Of a DNA stretch of 64,000 nt, positions 1 through 10,006 are shown in pieces. Below the pieces are notes generated by a model. The model did not search any database and was not told the origin of the DNA. It was given only the letters and a program-made list of their open reading frames with translations. Each line of letters begins with the position of its first letter. The stretch's first letter is position 1. A program made the translations under genes and the position numbers. Source of the DNA: Isoetes taiwanensis (Eukaryota > Streptophyta > Lycopodiopsida > Isoetales > Isoetaceae); NCBI GenBank assembly GCA_021234155.1, contig JAJEKV010000030.1:17226003-17290002 (forward strand). Direction: 5' to 3'.

Positions 1-579
1 TAAGAAGCAGGTTAGCAGAAGCACAACATAGACAAAAGCAATTTGCAGACAAACATAGAATACGTCGAGAATTCAAGGTGGGTGACTTTGTATATCTCCA
101 TGTGAAACCAAAGAAAAGTCAGCTCAGAATTGGAAAATGTGGCAAACTTGCTCCAAGATATGCTGGTCCTTTCAAAATTCATAAAAGGATGGGGAACCTA
201 GCCTACCAATTAGAGCTGCCACCACATGTAAAGATTCATGATGTTTTTCATGTCAGTTTGTGAAAACTCTCTTTACATGACGGAGATCAATTGCTTCCGG
301 ATTTGCAATTAATCCAGGAGAACAATACCTTTGAAGTAATGCCATCCCAAATATTACAGTATCGAGAACGAAAGCTATGTAGTAGAACAATCAAAGCAAT
401 CCTTATACAATGGGCAAGATTATCATGTAGAAGATGCAACTTGGATAGAGTTAAATGAGGCCGAAGCAAGATATGCTAAGGATTTTCCGAACCTTTTTCA
501 ATCCATATCATGCCATGGAATAAGACTATCTAAAAGATATATCAAACTTGTTAAGCATAAAGAATACATGAAGTTGTGA
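1..579 (+). pseudogene. Ty3/gypsy chromovirus pol 3' end (integrase C-terminus and chromodomain)
   Basis: The reading frame open from base 3 to 263 carries the GVGDFVYL-like block seen after the integrase core of chromoviruses (here [10 protein letters not shown]) and ends at HDVFHVSL, the usual IHPVFHVS-type motif. A TGA at 261-263 then interrupts the frame. Past it the same frame continues to a chromodomain (ILQYRERKL ... IQW). A one-base frameshift near 410 moves the rest (DYHVEDATWIELNEAEARY) into another frame, which stops at 577-579. So two lesions disable the protein. The chromodomain normally tethers integration to modified histones. The 5' part of the element lies outside the window. 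Family identification is secure; the exact lineage is not. Confidence 0.85.
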
Positions 580-639
580 AAGAGTATATTTTGCAGTAAT
601 GTGGATGTGATGTGAATTGTATTTGACGAGGGCGACGAA

Positions 640-1140
640 TCTTAAAGGGGGTAAGAATGTGATGTGAATTGTATTGTAGTTGTATCTTTAAACTATATTA
701 AATAATTAGAGGAGGTGACATGACATAAGGTTGACGTGGCAATGAAATGATTTAAGGAAAGTTAGAATTAGGGAAGAGAACGCAAGAAAGAGGAAGGAAG
801 GAAGAGATAACGGAGTAAAAGAGAGATAAGGAGATTTGAAGAAGCGAATTGGAGGTAAGACGATACTTCTAAAAAAAAAAAAAAAAAAAAAAGTAATCAT
901 CCTTCTGATACAAGAGATAGAAGAGGAGGAAAGAATCGATCTAATGCAAGAACATGCAGAATAATGCTTCCATCTCAATGCCGGATTTTAAGAAATCTCT
1001 AATTCGGCAGTATATAATTCCGAGCCTTGTATTTGCTTGATTCCTTATCAGACAGTCAGATTTCGCTCTTGATTCAGAGTCCCTGAATTGGGATAATGAT
1101 TGAACTCAATATAAGATCAATTCAGAGGCTGCTGCATCCA
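640..1140 (+). mobile_element. Polypurine tract and 3' LTR of the same chromovirus
   Basis: A purine run (AAAGGGGGTAAG, about 644-655) lies 65 bases after the pol stop and is followed at 658 by TGTGATGTGAATTG, the expected TG start of a 3' LTR. A TATA-like box (TATATAA) lies at 1011-1017 and an A-rich stretch of about 22 A at 871-892. The LTR's right end cannot be fixed because no second LTR copy is in the window; the end given here is approximate. Confidence 0.6.
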
Positions 1141-1539
1141 AAACAGCAATATCGGGCTTGGGAAATCTCGATTCTTAAATACTGCTGTAAATTGAGAACT
1201 GGTGGGTTCTCCTTGGAGTCCAAAGGCCAAAATGGCCATTTACTCCATCTCCAGGTCTTGTGGATCCCTCTGGGGATCATTTCGGTGTGCAAGGCAAGCC
1301 ACCCGACCGCTGCCTGCGCTGAACAGACCCAAGGAGAAATTACGAACACAAATAATTCAGCAATAATAAGTCAAGCTAGGCTAGATCTAACAGTAAACAG
1401 AGGTACAAGGCTTATGAAAGATTTAGGCGAAGTTCTTCCCTTCAAACAATAGCAGCGATTGTATTTATAAAAAAGGATCGTCCTCTTCCAGAATTGCCTT
1501 TTCCATTTGCAAATAGCGGATGCAAATAAGTCGGATCGA
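1141..1539. other. Non-coding spacer
   Basis: Short overlapping ORFs exist on both strands but none resembles a known protein. The left part may still belong to the LTR. Confidence 0.4.
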
Positions 1540-2360
1540 TCAGTCACCCGACTTGGTGGTGTTTGGCTGGTGGTTGGCTGCCCACCCGACTCGGCAGTGT
1601 TTGGTTCAGTTAGTTGGCTGCCCACCCGACTTGGTCGTGCCGTGTGGTCGGATCGATCAGTTTGGATACCCACCCGACTTAGTGGTGTTTGGCTCCCCAC
1701 TCGACTTGGTGGTGGTTGGCTGCCAGTGTTTGGTTCGGTTGGTTGGCTGCTCACTCCACCCGACTTGGTCGTGTCGTGTGGTTCGATCGATCAGTTTGGC
1801 TACCCACTCGACTTAGTGGTGTTTGGTTCCCACTCGACTTGGTGGTGGTTGGCTGCCCACCCGACTCGGTGGTGTTTGGTTCGGTTAGTTGGCTGCCCAC
1901 CCGACTTGGTGGCTCTGTCGGCTACCCATCCGACTTGACGGGGACTTGGATCGCCATTGTTGTCTGCCCACCCGACTTGGTCGTGTCTTGTGGTCGGATC
2001 GATCAACTTGGTGGTTTCATAGATTGCCGTCGTTGGCCACTCGGGTTGGTCGTGTCTTTGGCCCGTTGTTGTTGGCTTCCCACCCGAGTGGGTGGTGGTT
2101 GGCTGCCACCCGCTTAGTGGTGGCTTGGCTGCTCTCTGACTCGGTGGTGTTTTGCTCAGTTAGTTGGCTACCCACCCCACTTGGTGGGGTCTTGGATTGC
2201 CGTTTTCGGCTCCTTACTCGACTCGGTGGAACGACCAACCTAGTGGTGGTTGGCTATCGGACCGACTAGGTGTTGTGGTGGATCGTCCTCCTTGGTCTCT
2301 CAACCAACTTGGTGGTGTTTGGCTTAGCTAGTCGGCTCCCCAACTGACTCGGTGGTGTTG
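1540..2360. repeat. Degenerate GC-rich minisatellite (CCACCCGACTTGGTGGTG core)
   Basis: The phrases CACCCGACTTGGTGGTG, TTTGGCTGG and TTGGCTGCC recur more than a dozen times in about 820 bases, with a longer sub-repeat containing GGATCGATCAGTTTGG at about 1650, 1785 and 1997. All three frames stay open for long stretches because the repeat lacks stop triplets, which explains the overlapping ORFs of 98-143 residues. These have repetitive low-complexity translations and no domain, so I do not call genes. Confidence 0.8.
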
Positions 2361-3600
2361 TATAGTTGGCTCTATCACACTCGCTAGTGCGGACTCGATG
2401 CTGATCACGTCGAGTTGCTTCTAGGTGAAGATTTTTCCCTGAGCTAGAGAACCGTAGCTTAGGGAGACCCGGGAGACCGCAACATATTACTTGGGGTTTG
2501 GGGACGACTTGTAGGTTCTGCACCCGTGGGATCTTGAGCTTTGTGTGAAGTAATTCAGTAACGACCGGTGTCGGGTGAAGGACCGTCCACACGAAGAAAC
2601 ACAAGGTCTAAGGGAAAAGAAAGATGAAACGAGAAGGTCAAGCAACAGGCTGAAATCGAGAATGAGTTTTCTAAAATAACAAAAGAGGGAAGCTTATGGA
2701 ATATGCCTCTAGTTTTTTAATTGATTCCTCCTCACGACTGGCAGGATGGAAGGTAAACCTAACTGAGCTTGCGTTTATTCCTAACGCTCACTCCATACAT
2801 GATAATGTGGTCGTGATTACAAAAGACTTAGTGGACACAGAACCTACGAGATGTCTATTTTCGTCATTGGAAGACTTTCCTCAAGCAATATAAAGACTGG
2901 GTTGCTGCAAATAAGAGCATATTGGAGGCTCACACAATTGAGCTATATTCGTTAGCCTCTTCTAAAAGTAGCAGTTACCTATACATTTTGCTTTGGTTCT
3001 CGTTTTAGCATGAAATTCTATGCCCTTCATGTTTCTTCCTTTCGATGTAGAAGAAAATGTTACGCTTGTGTATTCAATTTAAAATATGTGATTGTTATAC
3101 AATCTATTTCTAGTTGAATTTTAGGATGATAGAAGATGCATAAGCAGCCATAATGGAAAAACATGTGTATTCATATACTACTGCTATGTGTAGGCTGATC
3201 CAGAATATCATCTTGGCAGAAGATGGCATGGCAATGGCTATAGGGATTGGATGATAAGTCTAATTATACTATGGAGTCCATATTGGATCAAAATATAATT
3301 TAGCTTTTTTTGTTCACTAGATTTAAAGCAGCACCTGACAAATGTGGTTGTATATGCTACTGCATGTATGAACAATGCAAGTTATGCTTTGTCTAAAGAG
3401 GACAAGTATTTATACAAATTTCAAATTCAAAGCTTCTATATGCTTCTGACTTATGTTCTTGTGTATCTGCAACATTACTTGGGAGTTGTGACATGCATCC
3501 ACCTATATCAAGGAGCTTTTGCTCATATTGGTGTTGTACATGATGGGTGAGTAATAATTTTCATCTATTTGTATACTCTAGATAATGTCACATGTAACAA
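2361..3600. other. No recognisable gene
   Basis: Two short plus-strand ORFs (2696-2893, 3344-3550) match no family I recognise and have no supporting splice structure. Confidence 0.4.
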
Positions 3601-4629
3601 GCATCAAGCACATAGTTTACTTACAGAATTCTGAAGGCTTGCCTTCTTAAGGCAATGCTATCTGACATCTTTTTTTGTGTCGCCCCTAGGGGCAACATTT
3701 GCTCATATGGGTTTTTGGCACATTCCAGGTATATGCTGGCATATACCTAGAATATGCCAAAAACCGCTCCAAACGGGGCTGTTGCCAGTATACTGACGGT
3801 CAACCCTGTTGCCGGTCGGTGTTGTTCAAACTGCCTAACCGGCATGAAGTTTGATGTTGTGCCAAGCGCCTGGAATGTGCACTTTTCTTTAGCGGGTTGT
3901 GCGCTTAATGGTCTGATTCCTTCATGGCTTTCTACTTAGGATCTCTCTGATCTTTCTTCCAACAAGCACTGGACTTTGACAAATTGCAAAAAGATGGAAA
4001 TTTATTGAATGGAATAAAAGGCTGTGTAGTTCTATAGCAGATCTGGATCCTCGGGTATGTTTACCTTGCTATTGTTTTATATTAGTGTGTATTCCCTCTT
4101 TGCATGGTCAGAACAATATTATCAAGTACACACTAGCTTTCATGTGCTTGATTTATGCATTATATTCGTGCATGCTTCAGATTTTTCATCCTAAACAGAA
4201 TCTATATTACCTCTTCATGGGGGGCCCTTGACAGACACATCATTTACTTCCAGAAGGTGGTCAGTATGGACGATACTCGTCTCCCTAACCTCGTTTACGC
4301 TGTGGCAATGGGGCCTCAATGCCTAAAGGCCTGCTAGCAGGAAAAGAGAGCTCAGTGACTGGCCAGATGGAATGTGCAAGAGCACAGGTGCATCAGAGTG
4401 CAAATGGAGGCAGATCGCCATAGTCCCAGATAGTACCTTGATACATGCTTCCTCAATAAGCTATGAGATGCCAGCACCCGTGAACAGCTCAAGATGGCAC
4501 ATTACCAATGCCACATAAATCCCATGCTAGAGCGAGGTCCACAATGCTACATGTGCACTCATCTACCCATGAAAAATTGCACATCCATTGCCTCTATCCA
4601 AACAGGTGCACACTATCTCCGAATTGCGA

Positions 4630-4910
4630 CCGGAAAATGGATTGGGAAACCGCGCTAGGAGAGGCTTTGTCAACGCTGCTAAGTTGGAGTTGTGGAAGAC
4701 AAATACCACGCCCTTCAGAGTTGTTCGACATATGATGACATTCGGATACGCTATGATGAGCTTGTCCATCCTGGCCAGCCCCTGCATGAGATGTTGAGCA
4801 CGGCCTCGGTATAGATGTTGGGATCATACCTTTAAGAGGTCATGGATCACCGGGATCAACTTGTTCCTTGGGCACTTGCCTGGTATGTATACATATTTCT
4901 TTCCCCTCAT
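4630..4910 (+). pseudogene. Remnant 3' end of a DUF7869-type transposon
   Basis: The stretch from GATTGGGAAACCGCGCTAGG (about 4637) through a conserved AGAGTTGTTC(G/A)A block to a CCTGGTATGTATA-like tail is closely similar in order and sequence to 51706-51850 plus 52696-52820, which end the second DUF7869-type copy. The translation contains a GNRARRGFVN block matched by GSRARTSFVN in the other copy. No intact frame remains. The similarity shows a third member of this family; its left boundary is unclear. Confidence 0.55.
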
Positions 4911-4959
4911 GATAGATGTTTGTATAGTTTGACATCAATCGTATTCTGTCATGGTTTTC

Positions 4960-5101
4960 CCTAAAAAACCCTTCGGGGCGGGAGTTTTCTAACCTGAACA
5001 GTAATATACTTCTTGCGCCTCCTTTTTGGATCCCATAGGACGATTGGTCCCCATGGACGATAAAACTCTATTCTATTCTATTCTATTCTATTCTATTCTC
5101 A
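4960..5101 (+). mobile_element. Retroposon 3' tail with (TTCTA)n
   Basis: A GC-richer block ending in GATAAAACTC is followed by seven copies of TTCTA (about 5067-5099). Short tandem pentamer tails of this kind are typical 3' ends of LINE or SINE insertions. No coding sequence accompanies it, so the class is not determined. Confidence 0.45.
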
Positions 5102-5579
5102 TTCTGTATATGAAGAGATGATTAAAGCTACAAATGTATCCTTTTGAATGTGGTAGGCACCCATATATTAGGCATTAAATCTTATTAGGTTTATGATCAG
5201 AGGACTACATGAAGTTTATAAGCTATGTTGACCAACCACACCACCAATATTCCATCATGTCCCGTTCATCTCTTGTAGCCAGTTTGCATGTGATTTTTAT
5301 AGCTCTAAGTTACTTAACATTCTCTTCATTTCCTTAGCTTGTATTGGCCACTGTCGTGATTGAAACATGACATATTGATGGCATATCCACTGCCATGTTT
5401 GAACAACAAAAAACCACAAAATATGCATGGCATTTTTGGGGAACTTAACATTTTTTTTTCTTAGTTTTAGCGTGGCTCAATCATGGTCGTGGCCGACATT
5501 TGCGAGTTTTGTTATGCGAACGATCAAGATACTTTTACCGTACTAAATCTCAGCCGCATTGCAATTCCCGATAAATCGT
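5102..5579. other. No recognisable feature
   Basis: AT-rich spacer. No ORF of note on either strand. Confidence 0.4.
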
Positions 5580-6580
5580 GAAAAACCCCAGGGCCGTCAA
5601 TTTAAAGCTCTTAATTCTCTTAGGAACCAGTAGTTTGTCCTCTAGAATTTTATATTTGTGGTGTTTTCAGGAAATATTGATACAAAGATATAACAAGAGA
5701 CCTAACATGAACCGAAATAAAATCAGAAAGACAATGACTCGGAGAACTGATATACAAGGCTAAAGGGTGTATGTTTGTAGATGTCTTGATGATGGTCCTA
5801 TAAGTCCATAAGCATCATGAAGCTTAATGTGCCAATCCCTTTTTGAAATACTAATGGTTTTTTGGAGGATTGACTTGAGTACCATGTTTGTTGACTTGGC
5901 TTGACCATTTCCTTGAGGATAGTAAGCTAAGCTCTTAGTGTGCTTCACTTTAAGAGTGGATAACAATGTGGCTTTGACTTTGTTCTTGAATTGAGATCCC
6001 CTATCAGATATGAGCTTGAATAGGATGCCAAATCTTGCATAAATGTTCGCATGGAGGAATCAAACTACTCTTAAGTGTAGTAAAGGCATTTGCTTGTCTA
6101 AGTGGGACTGCCTCAGCCCATTTGATAAAATAATCAATGGCCATAAGTATGTATTGGTGTTGTGTTGATGAGGGAGGGTCTATTGGACCTATGAAGTCAA
6201 GTCCCCAAGCTTGGAATGGCCCTGGAGAGGTTATGGCAATAATAGGAGCTGGCTACGACACTCTTTTGCCAAAGATTTGGCATTTATGACAACGCTTAAA
6301 TACCCTGGCTGAAAAGAGCAGGTCAAAAATACCCTGATCTTAGGATCTTCTTGGCCGTTGTGTCAACAACAAAATGGCCTCCACACACACCTTCATGGCA
6401 GGCTTCTATGATCAGCTTAGCTTCCTCAAGGCCCACACATCTCAACAGCAGCCCTTCCTTGTCAATCTTGCACAAAACATCTTCTATCAGCCTAAAATTC
6501 TTGCATTTCTTGTTGAATCTCCTCTCTTGGATGCTATCAAGTCCTTTGGAACCTCATTGCACTCTAAATATCTTCTAATA
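5580..6580 (-). pseudogene. Integrase: H2C2 finger and DDE core
   Basis: The zinc-binding part is visible as HEGVCGGH ... CHKCQIFGKR. The core shows GLDFIGP (first Asp), ISDRGSQF (second Asp) and YYPQGNGQAKSTN, where the third catalytic residue, normally Glu in GQAE, is Lys. Frameshifts occur near 6340 and 6050. The C-terminal part ends at the element's truncation. Confidence 0.75.
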
Positions 6581-7284
6581 TCATGATGCCAATCTATTTC
6601 TTTCTCTTAAAATGCAACAAGGTTAGTAACAATGGAAGAATCAATTTCTTCCAATCCTTCTTGATCTTCATAACCAAAAAAAACATAAGGAAAGTAAGAG
6701 CTTGGATTATTGATTAAATGGGCCACTTTCACACTAATGGCATAAGATTGAACTGTACATGCCCATCTACAAAGCTTGGCTTTTGGCTGATTTTTGGCAA
6801 AGAGTAGGGAAATGAGATTTTGCTTCATGAAAACTTGGATGTGGCTTTTTCGTAGGAGATGTCCTTGTCTATCTATCATAAACATGAGGGCTGTTGCACT
6901 CTTTTTCAAGCCTTAAATACCTAATTTCAGTTTGAGACCAAATCTTGCTTGCAAAAGAGACAATCATATCTTCTTGAAATAATGCCAAGCCTATGGCTCT
7001 TTTTGTGATAATAATATAAGCTTGGAAGGGTTTCTCAAGGTCAGGAGGTTTCAGCAAGGTAGAGTGACATATGACATCAATGATCTTTTCAAATGCATTT
7101 TGACAAGCCTCACTCCAATCTACTAGCATATGTTTGCTGTCATTCTTTGTGAATTTGCCTACTTGGTGAGGCTATAAATAGAATTTATGGTGTGTGAGAA
7201 ATGAGGCATATACATCCTCAAAAAGCTGGTCATTCCTAGAAAACTCTTGACTTGCTTGAGAGTTTTTGGAGGAGTAAGTTTCTT

Positions 7285-7800
7285 CTAGCCACTTGGATGC
7301 CTTTTGCATTCATGGCCTAGTAGATCTCTCTTTGAGCACAAGAACACACATTTCTTTGGATTCAAGCTCACACCTCCCTTTCTATACATACAACATAGCT
7401 TTGTGAGATGAGCAAAATGATCATTAATAGAGGTGCTCAAGCACAAATCATCTAGAAACACTCTAAACAATGAGGAAGGCATATCCTTGAATATAGTATC
7501 CATTGCTCTTTGGAATGTAGCTGAAGCATTCATGAAACAAAAAGGCACTTCCTCATAGCAAAGGTTCCCCAAGGTGTAATGAAGACTATTTTTGGTTGAC
7601 CCTCCTCTTTGATGCTGTTTTGATTGAACCCTAAGAATACATCTAAAAAGGAGTACATTCCCTTTCCTGCAACAACATGGAAGCCTTCCTTGATCTTAAT
7701 TTCAAACTCATACACATTCTTGTCCACACCAATCAACTCATTGTAGTCCAAGCAAACATATCTTTCCATTCATAAAAGAATTTCATAACAAAGCCTTCAT
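7285..7800 (-). pseudogene. Reverse transcriptase domain (gypsy)
   Basis: Recognisable motifs are YSFLDVFLGFNQ, PWGTF, FMNASATFQRAMD and the catalytic box FLDD (canonical YVDD-type box with F for Y), followed by the HL..L thumb region and SKRDLLGH. One frameshift near 7550 splits the domain, and the fingers region upstream of VCLDY is deleted. Confidence 0.8.
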
Positions 7801-7959
7801 CCTCTTCCTTAAACATGCCGTCAACATAAAGCACTCTACTTTGACCATTTTTTTCAACTTTTACCTCTTTAACTTGCTTTTCCTCACTTGCATTGATGAC
7901 TAGAATTGGGTAGAGCTGTTGCAAGTCATCCTTCTCCAAATCTTCCTCTTTGATTGCTC

Positions 7960-8360
7960 CCTCAGTCAAGTGCTCAAGAAGAACACTTCTACACAAAGCA
8001 TCAGCCTCATTATTGAGCTCTCTTGGCACATGGTGCAACTCTTAAGTTTTGAAGCTTGATAATTCCTTCAAAACCTTGTCCTTTAATAAGATGATGTCCT
8101 CGTTTTGGCCTGACATTCTCCCAAAACCTGCCTAAAAAAATTGTGAATCTTCAAAGATAAAAATGTTAGTAATGCCTAAATGCTTAGCCTCTTGTAAGCC
8201 TGCTATGAGAGCCTTGTACTCAGCCATGTTTGAGGTATATTTGAGAATATCCTGCTAACTTTAGCCAATAATCTATTAGTATGGTACACTTAACCTTTTG
8301 GAATTCCTCCATCAAACCATAAAAAAGCAATGCTTTCACCTTGGGATGTGCTAACCTCCA
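7960..8360 (-). pseudogene. RNase H-like domain placed before the reverse transcriptase
   Basis: Motifs in order are WFDGG (first Asp), NMAEYKALIAGLQEA (Glu), FIFEDSQ (second Asp; usually GDSQ) and HHVPRELNNEADAL (last Asp). This is the pattern of the additional archaeal-type RNase H of Tat-lineage elements. Stops and frame changes separate the motifs. The position between protease and RT is noteworthy because I expect this domain after the ordinary RNase H. Confidence 0.65.
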
Positions 8361-8486
8361 TGGACAGTTTGGATTCTGATATTGGTGCTAGGGCAGCAAG
8401 CTCATACCCACCACAAGGTCTTGGAATCAAGAGATCTTCCTCAATGAAGTTAAAAGCTTCAAATTCCCCAATCTTATTGTCAAGAG

Positions 8487-8830
8487 TCACACTTTTTCTT
8501 CCATCTGATATGGTACACTTTCCTTTTGACCATATAGGTCTTGCATCCACGGTAGATAACCATTTCCTAAAAGCAAGTCATAGATATCTGATTTTCCATC
8601 AACACCTTCAAATGCCACCACAACAAAGTTAGTAGCCATTATGATACCTTCAATATCAATTGGAACATTGCTTACAATGCATATATGGTTGATTCTAGTA
8701 TTTGAGAAAGATTTGAGCACCATAGGAGCTTTTTTTCCAATCTTCAAACCACACAACCTCATGATGTGATGGGGCATCACATTAAAGTGGTGATCCCCCA
8801 TCAAGCAACATTTTGGTCAAGACTTTCTTA
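8487..8830 (-). pseudogene. Retropepsin domain
   Basis: The catalytic block reads LLDGG followed, after a one-base frameshift, by NVMPHHIMRLCGL, and the C-terminal part has YDLLLGNGYL. This matches the DGGS..NVMP ... LLGRPWL pattern of Athila/Tat proteases, where the usual DTG/DSG triad is DGG. The frameshift within the active-site region means it cannot be functional as it stands. Confidence 0.7.
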
Positions 8831-8880
8831 CCAATACTGTTATATCTCTTGTATCAAGCAAGAATGCTGAAATGTCCAAG

Positions 8881-8901
8881 GTCCTGGTAACGGGACCAAA
8901 A
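8881..8901 (-). promoter_or_regulatory. Primer binding site
   Basis: Directly after the LTR's terminal TAACA the minus strand reads TTTTGGTCCCGTTACCAGG. This is a diverged form of the TTTGGCGCCGTTGCCGGGG site typical of Athila/Tat elements, which prime from tRNA-Asp. Confidence 0.65.
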
Positions 8902-9459
8902 TGTTAAAGAGGATTCCCCTCCCTTTAACACAAAATTCTTAGAAACCTTGGACCTTGGCCCGAAAGCCTTCATCAGCATGCACAAATAATTCATTTTCTC
9001 ACATACTAAAACTTTGTCCCTCACCCAAAATTAAGTAAAGAAAATGAATTACATCAGAACATCACAAGCACAACATGTAGCACAAATAATAAAATGGAAC
9101 TGAATACTTTGTTGTTTCAATTACTTACAACAGATTACAACTTAGCACCATTTTCATCTATGTGTCTCTCCTTCATGTGATGCTCTCCTCTAGTGTAGAC
9201 AAATGCCTATTTATAAAATAATAAAAAAATGGCTTCGATGGCAATAACGGGCAATGACGTGGCACATGACATGGATCAAAGGTAGTTTTTGTGCTTTCTC
9301 TTTGTGCCTTTTCATATGGACAATGATGTGGCAATGACCTTGAATCAATGACATGGACCAATAATAATGTGAATAATATTTGATGATGTGGACCCATGTC
9401 ATAAAGGTTACTATGTTCCAAAAATGTGACCATAGTGCCAAGGTGGAAAACCCCTAACA
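8902..9459 (-). mobile_element. LTR, 558 bp, flanked by a PPT and a PBS
   Basis: On the minus strand the LTR begins TGTTAGGGG at 9459 and ends TTTAACA at 8902, giving the 5-bp inverted ends TGTTA/TAACA. It holds a TATA-like box (TATAAATAGG, about 9208-9217). Upstream lies a purine tract and downstream a PBS, so the same LTR ends one internal region and starts another, as in tandem elements joined by LTR recombination. No second copy of this LTR is in the window. Confidence 0.75.
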
Positions 9460-10006
9460 TATCCCCCCAACTTTTGATGAGAACATGGGTTCTCATCACT
9501 ATTGGCTCTCGAGTTTTTGATTTTCACCTTGGGTTTTGTGTTGTCACGCAACAATGTGCCATCATGGAGAAGATAATGAGTACATTCCTTTGTTGCAAAA
9601 AGCATCATTCTTTGACAAAATTTTATTCATCTTCTTCTTTGATTGTATACTCATGCTTGTTAGTATTCTTGATCATATGGAGTTCTTGAACATGGAGTGC
9701 TATACTAGAACTATTTTTCGTAACTTTGTTCAGAACCACTTTTCCATACCTTGAACTATTAATGAGAGGCATATCACCTTCCTCATTACTAGCATGAAAC
9801 TCTTCAGGACTACATAAGCTTGCAACAGCTTGATTTACCAAATTTACTAACACATTGTTAATAATTGAAGTGCATATTGCTTCAATATCTATCTCAAGTC
9901 CGGAATAGTACTCTTCAATGTCTACTTTGGTGATTTCATCATTTACTTTCTTTTCTTCATGCATTGACTTATCAACGAAATAATTTATCGACAGAAATTT
10001 GTACAT
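9460..10006 (-). mobile_element. PPT and 3' internal fragment of a neighbouring LTR element
   Basis: The minus strand reads AAAGTTGGGGGGGATA immediately before the LTR, a good polypurine tract (about 9460-9475). A 127-residue acidic ORF (10006-9623) lies upstream; I recognise no domain in it. It probably is the 3' part of an internal region belonging to the element that shares the LTR. Confidence 0.45.

Larger units (their letters stand above)
5580..8880 (-). pseudogene. Athila/Tat-like gypsy pol, gag-less and heavily decayed
   Basis: Read on the minus strand, domains appear as protease (8830-8520), an RNase H-like domain (about 8360-7960), reverse transcriptase (7800-7285), a second RNase H (7129-6870), an H2C2 zinc-binding segment (about 6560-6290) and integrase core (about 6260-5580). 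The frame changes many times and contains stops. No gag lies between the PBS at 8881-8901 and the protease, only about 70 bases, so gag was deleted. The RT has also lost about 100 residues between the FAWTT motif and the VCLDY motif. The integrase runs out near 5580 without a 3' LTR, so the element is truncated there. Confidence 0.8.

Noticed and set aside
1371-2269. ORFs of 98-143 residues in the 1.5-2.3 kb region
   Set aside because: Overlapping frames through a minisatellite with no domain and no codon bias.
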